Shown: piece by piece, positions 5,960 to 14,575 of the stretch
How positions within the stretch are numbered: the stretch's first letter is position 1
How the letters are laid out: each line of letters begins with the position of its first letter
Origin: a virus
DNA: 31,533 nucleotides
Strand: one strand, 5' to 3'
Virus record (IMG/VR): IMGVR_UViG_3300021356_000097
Location: 1 to 31,533 of that record
Made by a program: the position numbers and the translations under genes
Notes under the pieces: generated by a model
What the model was told of the DNA's origin: nothing
Databases searched by the model: none
The model's input: only the letters and a program-made list of their open reading frames with translations

Positions 5960-6771
5960 CCGATCATATCCATTGGTGGGAATTCATGTGAGCTCAACAT
6001 CTCATCCTCTAATTTTTCTACTGCTGCCTTTCCTTCGTTGTAAATAAATTCACCATTCATGGTGATTCCACCAGGCAACTGTGCTCCTTGGAATTTGATA
6101 AGGTTTGCACCCCATTGTCTACGAATAAGTGCAGTTACATAACGTTTGACCCAGAGGTCATTGTATACTGCAGCAAAGTCAGATGGATCTACAAGACGAT
6201 AACAATCAAGAACCAAGAAGTCTCCATCTGCAACATCTTCTTTAAAGTCGATGTCAAGATATAAACGGTCACCACGCATCTGATATCTAACTTGCTTTTG
6301 ACCTTCAAGTAAGAAATAGATATCTTCTAATCTGCGATTGACCATCTCATATGTAAGGATCTCTGTGTTTGTAAGATCCCAAAGATCATTCAGTCTCCAC
6401 TGATAGCGAACGTCAAACAAGTTAGTGACGTTCTTAGAAACAAAATCAAATACTTTGACTACTCCTGTGATATAGTCTGGAAGTTGAATATAGTTGTTCT
6501 GAGTTTTATATGTGATACTAGTGCCTGCTGAAGTTGCATTAGTAACAGTTGTGTCCGTGTCCGTAGTCATGGCGTCGATGACAACCTGAGACATAGGAAC
6601 TTTTAGGAAGGTTCTGATATAACCATCCATGTGACGCTCATTATAATATTGAATAGCATCATCGACCAGATCAGAAATCTGATCATCGTCAACGTTGATC
6701 TCTAATACTGGGGCACCGAGCTGACGCAAAGCGTAGTCGATGAGTTCTTGTCTGGTGCTAGGTTGTGCCAT
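5956..6771 (-). CDS. 13: Neck protein gp13
   Basis: gp13 joins with gp14 to complete the head-tail neck. The 271-residue product (T4: about 309) begins with a helical region (RQELIDYALRQLGAPVLEI, 7-25; DLVDDAIQYYNERHMDGY, 34-51), continues with beta-rich sequence, and ends with the family-typical NGEFIYNEGKAAVEKLEDEM and PPMDMIG. The Thr-rich stretch at 68-92 (TTDTDTTVTNATSAGTS) looks like an inserted loop. It starts 3 bases after the stop of the 1801-residue gene. No Shine-Dalgarno or late promoter is evident, so it is probably read from the promoter at 12208. Confidence 0.94.
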   Translation of the reverse strand: MAQPSTRQELIDYALRQLGAPVLEINVDDDQISDLVDDAIQYYNERHMDGYIRTFLKVPMSQVVIDAMTTDTDTTVTNATSAGTSITYKTQNNYIQLPDYITGVVKVFDFVSKNVTNLFDVRYQWRLNDLWDLTNTEILTYEMVNRRLEDIYFLLEGQKQVRYQMRGDRLYLDIDFKEDVADGDFLVLDCYRLVDPSDFAAVYNDLWVKRYVTALIRRQWGANLIKFQGAQLPGGITMNGEFIYNEGKAAVEKLEDEMLSSHEFPPMDMIG

Positions 6772-6773
6772 GA

Positions 6774-9700
6774 TTATAATGGATTGACGTTGAATCGGAT
6801 ACGTACATAATATGTAGTGTTGGGATCAAGTGTTACATCCTGAGGTAAGACGTATGATGTTAAGTTTGCAGTGTTTCCAAGAGATTGGTGAACAATATTA
6901 GTAAAGAGGGAGTCTCCAGAGAACTGCCAGTCACTAGAGCTATGCTGATATCCAGCAATAAACTCAGATGCATTAATGGAAATTGTTGGATTAAACGATG
7001 ATGTAATCGTTTGAATCTCTGGTTGATCGACAAATGGAGTTGTGAAAGTTGTATTGGCAGTGTACGCACTTTCTAATCCATTATTATCTCTATATTTTAC
7101 CTGAACGTTATATGATGTATTGAAGGAAAGAGTTCCTGCAGGTACAGTGAAAGATGTAAGATTTCCAGTATCTCCATTCGTAAAAGTATTTGTGGTATCG
7201 TATACAGTTACGTTGTCGGACACTCTTCTAATTCTCCAGAAAGTAGAGAAGTGTGTAGATCCAGTGTACTGTGAAACAAAAGCAGCAGAGGTGATAGTTG
7301 GAACTCTGTCTAAAGTTTTATTTGTATCTGGGTCAATGTTTACAGTTACCGTTGTTGGCGCACTTACAAACTCAGACTCATTAACAGTCAGGGTAACAAT
7401 ATCACTGGATACTGTTGTTGCAGCAACGTTAGTTAAAGTACAACGGAACTTTTGAGATGGAGTTGTAGGGTAAACTGTTGCTGGAGTTGTGTATGATGGT
7501 GAGTTAGCACCATTAATAGGTGAGAAAGTATTTCCATCATCTATGGATAGATTCCATTGATACGAAACTACGTCACTAGTAATAGATGCAGCGATAGTAA
7601 ATGTTCCTTGAGCACCTTCAATAACTCCAAGGTCAACAGGTTGTTGTGTAATTGTAATTACTCTAAGTACAGTTAAGACTGCAAACGTGCTCGTGGAACT
7701 TCCAGCAGATCCAACCAAACTTACGACACAACGATATCTGTCATCATTATCATCTGCATAAACCAAAGTTGGGGTGACATATGTAGCTGATGTTGCTCCA
7801 CTGACAGGACTATAGTTTGCTCCACCATCGTCAGATCTTTCCCATTGATATGTTGGTGTTCCGCTACTTGCATTAACCGTAACTGCTAAAGATGCTGTAC
7901 TACCTTCATTACCAGTTGTATTCGCTGGTTGTGAGGTGATAGTAAATGTTCTTTGAACTGTAAGAGTTACTGTATTTGAGTAAACTGGGGCAGAAGCTCC
8001 AGGTGCGTTGACTTCACATCTATACTGATCGTTATTGTCATTTGCATATACTAAACTTGGAGTTGTATATACGGATGATGTTGCTCCAGATACACCACTC
8101 CAACTATTACCACCATCATCAGATCTCTGCCACTGATAAGTAACTGTTGGTTCATGCTGGGATTGTAATTGTACACTTCCCCCTCCACCTCCAGCTGGAG
8201 TTGTGAAAGACTCTGCATCGAAGGACGAAGATGCTGCATTAGCACCAATCTGCCCCATAGTTACATCACCAACACAGGTAAATGATGCTGTTGCATTTTC
8301 ATCAGCAGTAGCATCTGTAGGTTGTGTTGTAATTATTGGTGTTACTGTCTCTACCTGTAGAGTTGCTGAACCACTAATTACTTGGGTTGCTTGAGGTGCA
8401 TTTAAAATACAACGATAACGATGCTCATCGTAAGTAGAATCTAGAGTTGGAGTCGTATAAGTTGCTGCAGTTGCACCACTACCGCCAACTACGTTTGACC
8501 AATTTGCTCCACTATCAATAGAGAACTGCCACTGATAAGTAATATCTGCTGCGTCATTGTCAGAAGTGTCAGCAGTTACGGTAAACTGGGAGGTACCTCC
8601 TACAGCACCAGTGATATCTACTGGTTGTCCAGTGATATTAATTGTTCTTGTGAGGAATAATCTAGCAGCGTTACTTGTCACTGCTGACTGAGATCCAGCA
8701 GCATCGCAAACTACTCTAAAATATCTTCCGTAATCGGAATCATATGAAGTGGTTGCAAGTGTATATGCAGCGCTAGTAGCACCATTTATGTTTGAATATG
8801 TAACACCATCATCAGATCTTTCCCATTGATAAGTAATTACGGCACTATCAAGAGTAGATGCAGCAGAGGTAAAGGTTGCTGAAGCTGGTGCCACTGGTGT
8901 TTGATCTAATGGTTGAGTTCCAATAGTAACAACACGATAAACTGTTAGTGTCGCTACGTTACTAGTTGTTGGAGTAACTGCAGTTGCACTAGTAAGTACA
9001 CAGCGATATTGATAAGAGTTGTAGTTGTAGTCATCATCAACAGTTAGAGTTGATGTAGTTTCTCCACTGTGACCAGCGAGAGATGAAATAGTGGAGAAGT
9101 TGTTTCCTCCATCTGTAGAGTATTCCCACTGGAATGTTACTGTGGACGCATCTGAGGCAGTACCAGCAACAGTAAACGTTGCATTAGTCGCTGCACCTGC
9201 TTCTACTGATGCGTTAGATGGTTGTTGTGTAATCGTAACTTGAACACCAGTACCAGTAGTAACAAAACTAAAGTTCCTAGTTTGACCAGAGTTGAGGTGT
9301 GTTACTGTAAGATTATATGTTGTATCATTAAAGGATGATGTAACTGTACCACCAAGTATGCCTGTCGTTGTTGTGAAAGTAAGTCCAGAACCAGTTAAAG
9401 CTGGTGTTGATACTATTGAATAATTTCCTTCTGAAATTGGTTCATTTGCCCATGTAGTATATGCAGACAAACCAAGATCAATACCAGATACGACTGCATT
9501 ATTAGCAAATGGACTTGCCGATAGAGCACCTGAGTTGTTGACCCAAGTTACAACTTGATCAACATAAGGATATACAAGTCCTCTCGTCGTAGTTCCAACT
9601 CCGTTTGGATCATAGTCAACACCAGATTGCACTGGTCTACCAGTTCCAATATTAGTTGAACTGCTTACTGTATTGACAGTGATAGCACCAAGCATTCCAC

Positions 9701-12179
9701 CGTGAGACTGGCATTGATAAACAAATGAACCTGCTGTATTTGGTGTCCAAGATACTGTGTTATTGCCTGTAGAACCCTGACCAGTGGCAGCAGGAGTGGA
9801 TACATCAGCACCACCAGAACTAACTCTTATGCGGAATGGGTGAGAAGCAGAAACGTTTGAAAGGTTGAAATTAATTGTGTCTCCTACAGAAATAGTAACA
9901 GGTTGATTATCACCACTTACAGATCCAAGTCTGTCAGTTCCACTTAGAGTGTAACGTGAAGCATCTGGAGCAGTTACAGTAATGTTATATGTTTGTACAC
10001 CGCTATATGCTTCCTGAGTATCTGTCTGAGTGAACAATGTAGTATTGCTATAGATAGGACCATCAGTTTCTTCGTGGGTGTCACTGATGATTCCCATGCT
10101 GCCACCACCACCAGTAGTAGTTAGAGTAGCAGATTGAGCTAATGCAATTGTAATTTTATAATTTGCAGCATCCTCACTGGCGATTGTAAACCAAGATGTA
10201 ATAGATTCTGCATAGATATCAAGATTACCTACTACAGTTGGATTTGGAACATTTAATTGTACTTTTTTACCAACCTTGTTCGCAAAATAAGTAGCATCTT
10301 GTGATGCATATGTAACTTCAACTTGACTTGATCCGTTTGTTACAGCAAAACAATTAGTAGGCAGAGGTCTCTCTATCATCGTATCGGTTGGATACGCTGT
10401 ATTACCAGAACCAGTTTGAGAGAATACAGAGATGTCAGATCTGACCCATGTCTTTGCTAAACCTGGAAGATTACTCGTGGTGTAATCGTAAGAATTTTTT
10501 TGCACCCAAGATAGAACTGCTCCAGCAACAATAGGTCCAGAGAACGATGTACCTGCGATCGTGGAATAATTATTGGTGTTAGAGTATGTGGTATTAGCAG
10601 TCCAATCGTAAGCAGGAACAAGGACTCTAGTTCCAGGTGCTACTGTTGTTACACCCAAACCATAGTTAGAGAAGTCTGCCCAAGTATCATTATACTCTGT
10701 TGCGCCAACAGAGATTTTATCAGTGTCGGAATCTATTGCGTTGAATACAGAGTCGAGATATCCTGCAGTTCTATTTCCTGCAACAAATTTTCCTTGCAAA
10801 GGTCCAGCAAAATTATCAGATGAATCTTTGAATCCGTTACCTGCGGACCTAACTATGATAATATTGTTTTGTGCAACTGTTTTTTCAATTTCATCCAATA
10901 CTTCTAATTCAACTCCAGCATCCGTTCCGCTATCATTTAGTTCAATAAACGGATATCCTCCGTTTGGAGTTGTTGGTCCAAAAGATGCATTGATTACTGC
11001 AGCTCTAGTATTTCCTTTGTAGTTGGCATCGGTGCTGTCATTGTGATCTATGACTGCTTGATATGCAGTTACAATCCCAGAATAGGATGCTGATAAGGAT
11101 GAGTTGAATGCTTTTAGTGAATAAATTCTAGACTTATTAGAGACTCCTGCAGTTCTTCCTGCAGCTAAGATAGCGCAATATGTACCGTGACCATTGTCAT
11201 CTTCATTATTACTTCCATACGCACCACTATAGTGGGACATTTGGAACACTCTATATTGTTGCTGCTCAGAAAGACCGTTTAAATCAGTTACGAAATCTGG
11301 ATTGTAGAGTTCTGGATGAAGCGCAGCATTAGTTCCAGTTGGTCTAGATGCACCACGGACACCAGAGTCAATAACATATAAGTCAACACCGTCACCATCT
11401 TGAGTGTAACTGTATTGAGAGTTCATATATGAACGATCAATCTTACTGATTCTATCTAAGTGCCAGAAGTCATGAAGGTTAATAGTTCCGTATCTGTCTG
11501 GAGATACATTATACCTACCCATTCCAGAGTGCGCTGTGCAATAATAAAATAAGATTGCAGGAGTCGCAGAAGTAGTAGCAATTCTAGTATACGCACCAGC
11601 TTGTCCTGGAATCCCGTTTGTAGTTACACCAGTATTATATTCCGAACCACCACCCCAAGTTCCGTTGGCGGTTAAAGAAAATCTAAATGGATGACCAGCG
11701 TTAGAAACATCAGACTGATCAAACGTGAACGTTCCACCTTGTAAGAAACCAGTGTAGTTAGGAATTACACTATACGTTCCTGACTGAGTATTTGAAAATA
11801 CGTATAAGTTTTGACCACTAATGTTTTGTACCTTTACGTAGATTGTACTAAATCCAGTAGAGGTAAGATTTCTAGTTCCAGTGGAAGTATCTCCAACTGC
11901 TTGGTGTTGGGAACCCTCTTCATATTGAACTGCAGTTGAAGCTATCTCAACAGGATCGCAAACAATATTTTCTTTATCCCAAAAAGCACTCTTGACTCCT
12001 TCCACACCACGAATGTCCCCGAGAGCATCATCTTCGTTCTCTTCAGGTACATCTACAGTTAAGATGCCAAAGCTTCTAAATTTATCTACAAAAGTTAAGT
12101 AACTATGCTGCCCCAGGATAGAGTCTTTGACTTCTTCTAACTGAGAATTATTAGTTACCTTGACTACTACCCTTTTCAT
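6774..12179 (-). CDS. Giant virion protein: subtilisin-like protease with cupredoxin-like and six Ig-like domains
   Basis: The 1801-residue product has these parts. Residues 1-73 resemble a subtilase I9 prodomain, ending GVEGVKSAFWDKE. Residues about 105-225 are a cupredoxin-like domain (H163, C214, H217, M220). Residues about 255-565 are an S8 protease with the full triad: D271 in VIDSG, H331 in NGHGT and S545 in GTSFSGP, plus oxyanion N448 in SAGNG. Residues about 730-835 are a second cupredoxin-like domain (H780, C823, H826, M829). Residues about 985-1600 are six Ig-like domains, and 1605-1801 are FN3-like. It lies between fibre genes and gp13, so a tail or neck appendage is likely. Substrate unknown; it may cleave virion fibres or host surface proteins. 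The ATG at 12179 follows a late promoter by about 28 bases. Confidence 0.9.
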   Translation of the reverse strand: MKRVVVKVTNNSQLEEVKDSILGQHSYLTFVDKFRSFGILTVDVPEENEDDALGDIRGVEGVKSAFWDKENIVCDPVEIASTAVQYEEGSQHQAVGDTSTGTRNLTSTGFSTIYVKVQNISGQNLYVFSNTQSGTYSVIPNYTGFLQGGTFTFDQSDVSNAGHPFRFSLTANGTWGGGSEYNTGVTTNGIPGQAGAYTRIATTSATPAILFYYCTAHSGMGRYNVSPDRYGTINLHDFWHLDRISKIDRSYMNSQYSYTQDGDGVDLYVIDSGVRGASRPTGTNAALHPELYNPDFVTDLNGLSEQQQYRVFQMSHYSGAYGSNNEDDNGHGTYCAILAAGRTAGVSNKSRIYSLKAFNSSLSASYSGIVTAYQAVIDHNDSTDANYKGNTRAAVINASFGPTTPNGGYPFIELNDSGTDAGVELEVLDEIEKTVAQNNIIIVRSAGNGFKDSSDNFAGPLQGKFVAGNRTAGYLDSVFNAIDSDTDKISVGATEYNDTWADFSNYGLGVTTVAPGTRVLVPAYDWTANTTYSNTNNYSTIAGTSFSGPIVAGAVLSWVQKNSYDYTTSNLPGLAKTWVRSDISVFSQTGSGNTAYPTDTMIERPLPTNCFAVTNGSSQVEVTYASQDATYFANKVGKKVQLNVPNPTVVGNLDIYAESITSWFTIASEDAANYKITIALAQSATLTTTGGGGSMGIISDTHEETDGPIYSNTTLFTQTDTQEAYSGVQTYNITVTAPDASRYTLSGTDRLGSVSGDNQPVTISVGDTINFNLSNVSASHPFRIRVSSGGADVSTPAATGQGSTGNNTVSWTPNTAGSFVYQCQSHGGMLGAITVNTVSSSTNIGTGRPVQSGVDYDPNGVGTTTRGLVYPYVDQVVTWVNNSGALSASPFANNAVVSGIDLGLSAYTTWANEPISEGNYSIVSTPALTGSGLTFTTTTGILGGTVTSSFNDTTYNLTVTHLNSGQTRNFSFVTTGTGVQVTITQQPSNASVEAGAATNATFTVAGTASDASTVTFQWEYSTDGGNNFSTISSLAGHSGETTSTLTVDDDYNYNSYQYRCVLTSATAVTPTTSNVATLTVYRVVTIGTQPLDQTPVAPASATFTSAASTLDSAVITYQWERSDDGVTYSNINGATSAAYTLATTSYDSDYGRYFRVVCDAAGSQSAVTSNAARLFLTRTINITGQPVDITGAVGGTSQFTVTADTSDNDAADITYQWQFSIDSGANWSNVVGGSGATAATYTTPTLDSTYDEHRYRCILNAPQATQVISGSATLQVETVTPIITTQPTDATADENATASFTCVGDVTMGQIGANAASSSFDAESFTTPAGGGGGSVQLQSQHEPTVTYQWQRSDDGGNSWSGVSGATSSVYTTPSLVYANDNNDQYRCEVNAPGASAPVYSNTVTLTVQRTFTITSQPANTTGNEGSTASLAVTVNASSGTPTYQWERSDDGGANYSPVSGATSATYVTPTLVYADDNDDRYRCVVSLVGSAGSSTSTFAVLTVLRVITITQQPVDLGVIEGAQGTFTIAASITSDVVSYQWNLSIDDGNTFSPINGANSPSYTTPATVYPTTPSQKFRCTLTNVAATTVSSDIVTLTVNESEFVSAPTTVTVNIDPDTNKTLDRVPTITSAAFVSQYTGSTHFSTFWRIRRVSDNVTVYDTTNTFTNGDTGNLTSFTVPAGTLSFNTSYNVQVKYRDNNGLESAYTANTTFTTPFVDQPEIQTITSSFNPTISINASEFIAGYQHSSSDWQFSGDSLFTNIVHQSLGNTANLTSYVLPQDVTLDPNTTYYVRIRFNVNPL
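7375..9240 (-). repeat. Six tandem Ig-like domain repeats within the subtilase gene
   Basis: Each unit is about 95-125 codons. It begins with ITxQPxD-like sequence, has YQWxxSxDxGxxxS in the middle and ends with YRCxxxxAxxxxxxSxxATLTV. The similarity is visible at DNA level, with near-copies of the bases encoding SDDGG...YQW near 7840, 8130 and 8815. The fourth unit carries an extra loop of about 30 residues containing GGGGGS. This indicates domain duplication, partly recent. Confidence 0.8.
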
Positions 12180-12190
12180 TCGGTAAGCAC

Positions 12191-12225
12191 AAAAAAGTCC
12201 TCTTTTGTATTTATACAGAGGACTT
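12191..12225 (-). terminator. Rho-independent terminator with a late promoter in its loop
   Basis: On the minus strand a perfect 8-bp stem AAGTCCTC/GAGGACTT (12225-12218 with 12202-12195) encloses a 15-base loop and is followed by a T tract down to 12191. It lies 5 bases after the stop of the 104-residue gene and ends the adhesin/oxygenase operon. The loop contains the TATAAATA element at 12208-12215. Confidence 0.85.
12208..12215 (-). promoter_or_regulatory. T4-type late promoter (TATAAATA) for the subtilase-gp13-gp16 operon
   Basis: Perfect 8-base match to the T4 late element on the minus strand, 28 bases before the ATG at 12179. Initiation 5-7 bases downstream would begin at about 12202, at the first base of the second stem arm. 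Transcripts started here would therefore lack the first arm and not be terminated, while transcripts arriving from upstream would be. Confidence 0.8.
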
Positions 12226-12229
12226 ATAG

Positions 12230-12544
12230 TTAATTAATTAGATGGGGCAATTCAAAATTCTTTGGAACTGCTCCAGTTGGTTTTTCTAATGGTTTTGTGG
12301 TTTTTAGATCATGCTTAGAATCAAAGGTGAATCTAGTTTTTACATGAGTTCGATCAGAATCAACTAGGAGATCGTAGTAATGACCATAACCAGTTTTGGT
12401 AAATGCAATTCCATAGATCGGTCTTCCTTGATATAAATCTCCAACCTTGTATGGAATCGTTTCCATTGTCCCATCAAAGTCAACAATATTAATAGTTGAC
12501 TCTAGATGTTCTTTTTGTCTTAGTTCACTTGACTTCTTCAGCAT
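12230..12544 (-). CDS. Hypothetical protein, 104 aa
   Basis: I do not recognise a family. The product begins with a short charged helix (KKSSELRQKEHLES), followed by a beta-rich segment (INIVDFDGTMETIPYKVGD) and an aromatic core (YGIAFTKTGYGHYYDLLVD at about 44-62), and ends in a Lys/Pro-rich tail. No membrane segment is visible. AGAGAG lies a few bases before the ATG at 12544, and the start overlaps the end of the 61-residue gene by 20 bases, so the two are probably co-translated. It is the last gene of the adhesin operon and is followed at once by the terminator at 12191-12225. A small assembly factor for the neighbouring fibres is possible but unproven. Confidence 0.65.
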   Translation of the reverse strand: MLKKSSELRQKEHLESTINIVDFDGTMETIPYKVGDLYQGRPIYGIAFTKTGYGHYYDLLVDSDRTHVKTRFTFDSKHDLKTTKPLEKPTGAVPKNFELPHLIN

Positions 12545-12710
12545 TGCTCTCTTCTGCAGACTTGAGTGTCATATTCAGAGCTTCAATTGCACCTTCCAAA
12601 CGGAGAGTTTGTTCTTTCCTAACTTTCAGTTGAGTCTCCATTTCGGAGATAGTTGCCTTTTGCTCTTTCAGTTGTTCGGTGAAATCCTTCACCATTTCTT
12701 CTGTAGTCAT
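12525..12710 (-). CDS. Small coiled-coil protein, 61 aa
   Basis: The whole product is a predicted helix with heptad-like spacing (MVKDFTEQLKEQKATISEM, then LKVRKEQTLRLEGAIEAL). This suggests a short oligomeric coiled coil. The ATG at 12710 follows the stop of the oxygenase gene by 2 bases, and its 3' end overlaps the next gene. Small coiled-coil proteins next to phage fibre genes often aid fibre trimerisation or attachment; here that is only a contextual guess. Confidence 0.65.
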   Translation of the reverse strand: MTTEEMVKDFTEQLKEQKATISEMETQLKVRKEQTLRLEGAIEALNMTLKSAEESNAEEVK

Positions 12711-12712
12711 GA

Positions 12713-13369
12713 TTAATAAGAAAAATTGCGAATTAAACGATCTTGAACCTCTTGGAGATTCATAATTAAGTGTTCGTCCTTATATTTATCTAGGATATAA
12801 GAACATGATTCTGTAATGCTACTAATGCATTCCCTTACAGGTTCATTAATAACTTTACTTTCCATCCACCATACGGCACCTAACCTTTCACCTTCGGTGA
12901 CTGGCATTACCTCATGGCGTACACCAGAAGGATAGCATATAAACTGTCCAAATTGAAGCTTAACTGGAATGAAGTCAACAGCATTGACATAGATCCTCAA
13001 CTCTCCACCCTCATATTCATCTGGGTCAGAGAGAAATAGTGTATGACTATAGTGAGTGAGAATCTGGTGTTCACCTCCCATCAAAGAAGAATCATTATGT
13101 CTGAAATAATGATCTCCAACTCCATACTTATTAAAAGTAACAGGAGTTAATCTTCTAGGAATGACTTTGTTTACATACGATCCAATCTTATAGATTCCTT
13201 GATGAATCTGTGCGCTAAGTGCTTGATCGTATGCTTGTTTATTTACCTTGACAGGATTGTTTGGATTACTTCTAGCACCATCAGACCACTCTAAATTTTG
13301 AATTAGAGATTTGATAGTTTTAAGTTCTTCAATGTCAGGGTACTCATAGATATCGAATAATGAATGCAT
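12713..13369 (-). CDS. Fe(II)/2-oxoglutarate-dependent oxygenase, PKHD/PiuC-like
   Basis: The 218-residue product matches the prolyl-hydroxylase-type fold of the PKHD (PiuC/YbiX) family, whose members hydroxylate with Fe(II), 2-oxoglutarate and O2. Visible active-site residues are the HxD pair H91-x-D93 in YFRHNDS, the distal His H152 in PSGVRHEV, and R162 in GERLGAVWW as the likely 2-oxoglutarate anchor. The EYEGGELRIY strand at 118-127 is also characteristic. The length (about 220) is normal. It lies between a LamG-like fibre gene and a coiled-coil gene, so hydroxylation of a virion fibre is an attractive idea; the substrate cannot be read from sequence. Cyanophages commonly carry such genes, usually without known function. 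Confidence 0.9.
   Translation of the reverse strand: MHSLFDIYEYPDIEELKTIKSLIQNLEWSDGARSNPNNPVKVNKQAYDQALSAQIHQGIYKIGSYVNKVIPRRLTPVTFNKYGVGDHYFRHNDSSLMGGEHQILTHYSHTLFLSDPDEYEGGELRIYVNAVDFIPVKLQFGQFICYPSGVRHEVMPVTEGERLGAVWWMESKVINEPVRECISSITESCSYILDKYKDEHLIMNLQEVQDRLIRNFSY
12783..12790 (-). promoter_or_regulatory. Possible late promoter (GATAAATA) inside the oxygenase gene
   Basis: GATAAATA lies in the oxygenase coding sequence 73 bases before the ATG at 12710. The other late elements with good placement lie 23-54 bases before a start. It could boost the two small downstream genes or simply be coding sequence (LDKYK). Confidence 0.3.
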
Positions 13370-13375
13370 AATTTT

Positions 13376-14341
13376 TTAACCGTAACCAAATTGACTTCTT
13401 TCTGCGTCGTAATTTCTTCTAATCTCTCCACTGCTTAACTTCCTATTATAAAGTCTCCACTTGTAGAGAGTGTTGTTTCCTGGGTTTCCTCTGGAACCCG
13501 TTCCATCGCTTCTAGCGTTAAACTTCGGATAACTGTTTCCGCTTGTATTCAGGACACCACCATTGGGGTAATTATATACTTGAATTAAACCACCGTTCAA
13601 CCAAGTATAAACTGCATTTCCATCATACGCTAATGCAACGTGTTGTGGAACGCTTTGAGCAAATCTTCCACCACTATCCTGCCAGAACCAACTTCGGTTG
13701 TTAGCGTACACCGCCCACTGGCAGACACCGCTATCAGATCTCATTTCCCAGACATTTTCCTTATTGAAGAGAATGTCCTCACCGCCTTGGTTAGATCTCC
13801 ACTGGAACCAAACCTCACAAGTAAAATATGTCAGGTTTGTTGTCTGAGGCATGTAGCAGTGAGAACTTCCTGTAAATTGAAGACCACCGCCATAATCACC
13901 ACTATACGAAGGGGATCCGCTATTTGTAAATGATCCGTATCCACTACCAGAAACTAGGTTGTTGAGACTGCTGCCTCCAGTATAGGAAGATGAATTTGAT
14001 ACATCGTAATATGCAATCAAACCATCTGTAGAATACCCACCGCCAGAAGCTAGTGCCTGCCAGAATGTTCCTGTGTAGATTTCAATCTGACCAAGTTCAG
14101 TGTTCCTTCGGATGGTTCCCGCATATTGAGATCCCGTCCCTGGTCTTTGAGCGGTTGTTCCTGCAGGGAGTTTTAATCCGTCAGTAACTCCACCAAAATC
14201 AGCTCCTACGACTGGGGATCCTACGTTAACACCAATTCTATTATTGCTGGTATCTACATTCAGAACGTTATTGTCAACAGAAATATTTCCGCTGCCGCTG
14301 AGCGCACTGACGTTAATACTGCCTACGTTTAATGATGACAT
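13376..14341 (-). CDS. Short tail fibre/adhesin with LamG-like (concanavalin-fold) domain, 321 aa
   Basis: Residues 1-60 are a Ser/Gly/Val-rich fibre head (GSGNISVDNNVLNVDTSNNR). Residues 60-95 contain the module GTTAQRPGTGSQYAGTIRR...YTGTFWQAL, also present in the 337-residue adhesin. Residues about 105-321 form a LamG-like jelly roll: LIAYYDVSN, TCEVWFQW, HVALAYDGN and the diagnostic end WRLYNRKLSSGEIRRNYD. Such domains bind glycans or proteins, so host-surface binding is the likely job. It has its own late promoter (14369-14376) overlapping the upstream stop. The oxygenase gene follows 6 bases after its stop. The exact receptor cannot be predicted. Confidence 0.85.
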   Translation of the reverse strand: MSSLNVGSINVSALSGSGNISVDNNVLNVDTSNNRIGVNVGSPVVGADFGGVTDGLKLPAGTTAQRPGTGSQYAGTIRRNTELGQIEIYTGTFWQALASGGGYSTDGLIAYYDVSNSSSYTGGSSLNNLVSGSGYGSFTNSGSPSYSGDYGGGLQFTGSSHCYMPQTTNLTYFTCEVWFQWRSNQGGEDILFNKENVWEMRSDSGVCQWAVYANNRSWFWQDSGGRFAQSVPQHVALAYDGNAVYTWLNGGLIQVYNYPNGGVLNTSGNSYPKFNARSDGTGSRGNPGNNTLYKWRLYNRKLSSGEIRRNYDAERSQFGYG

Positions 14342-14368
14342 TTCGGTCAGGTATTTAGTCTTCTAAGT

Positions 14369-14376
14369 TATTTATC
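14369..14376 (-). promoter_or_regulatory. T4-type late promoter (GATAAATA) for the 321-residue adhesin
   Basis: GATAAATA lies 28 bases before the ATG at 14341 and overlaps the TGA stop of the 66-residue gene (TGATAAATA). Its spacing equals that of the element at 12208 relative to its start. Confidence 0.72.
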
Positions 14377-14575
14377 AAAGAGCATCAATCAAATTTCCTT
14401 CGATGTCATAGTCCCAACGCCCAGAGTTGGTGCATACGAAATATCCAATAGGATTCTGATTTCCGTTTGGTGGATAATTCCACCCATAAGCAATAATTTT
14501 TTCGTTATTGGCAAATGGTTCACCATCTTCACCTAGAAAAACTTCTAGATGTTCAGTTAAATTAGATACAATCAT
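14375..14575 (-). CDS. Hypothetical protein, 66 aa
   Basis: I do not recognise this protein. It is acidic and aromatic (IIAYGWNYPPNGNQNPIGYFVC at the centre, GRWDYDIEG near the end), probably a small beta domain. The ATG at 14575 overlaps the TGA of the second oxygenase gene (ATGA), indicating coupled translation, and the stop overlaps the late promoter of the downstream adhesin. Its position between an oxygenase and an adhesin would fit an assembly helper for the fibre or an accessory to the enzyme; neither is shown by sequence. Confidence 0.65.
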   Translation of the reverse strand: MIVSNLTEHLEVFLGEDGEPFANNEKIIAYGWNYPPNGNQNPIGYFVCTNSGRWDYDIEGNLIDAL

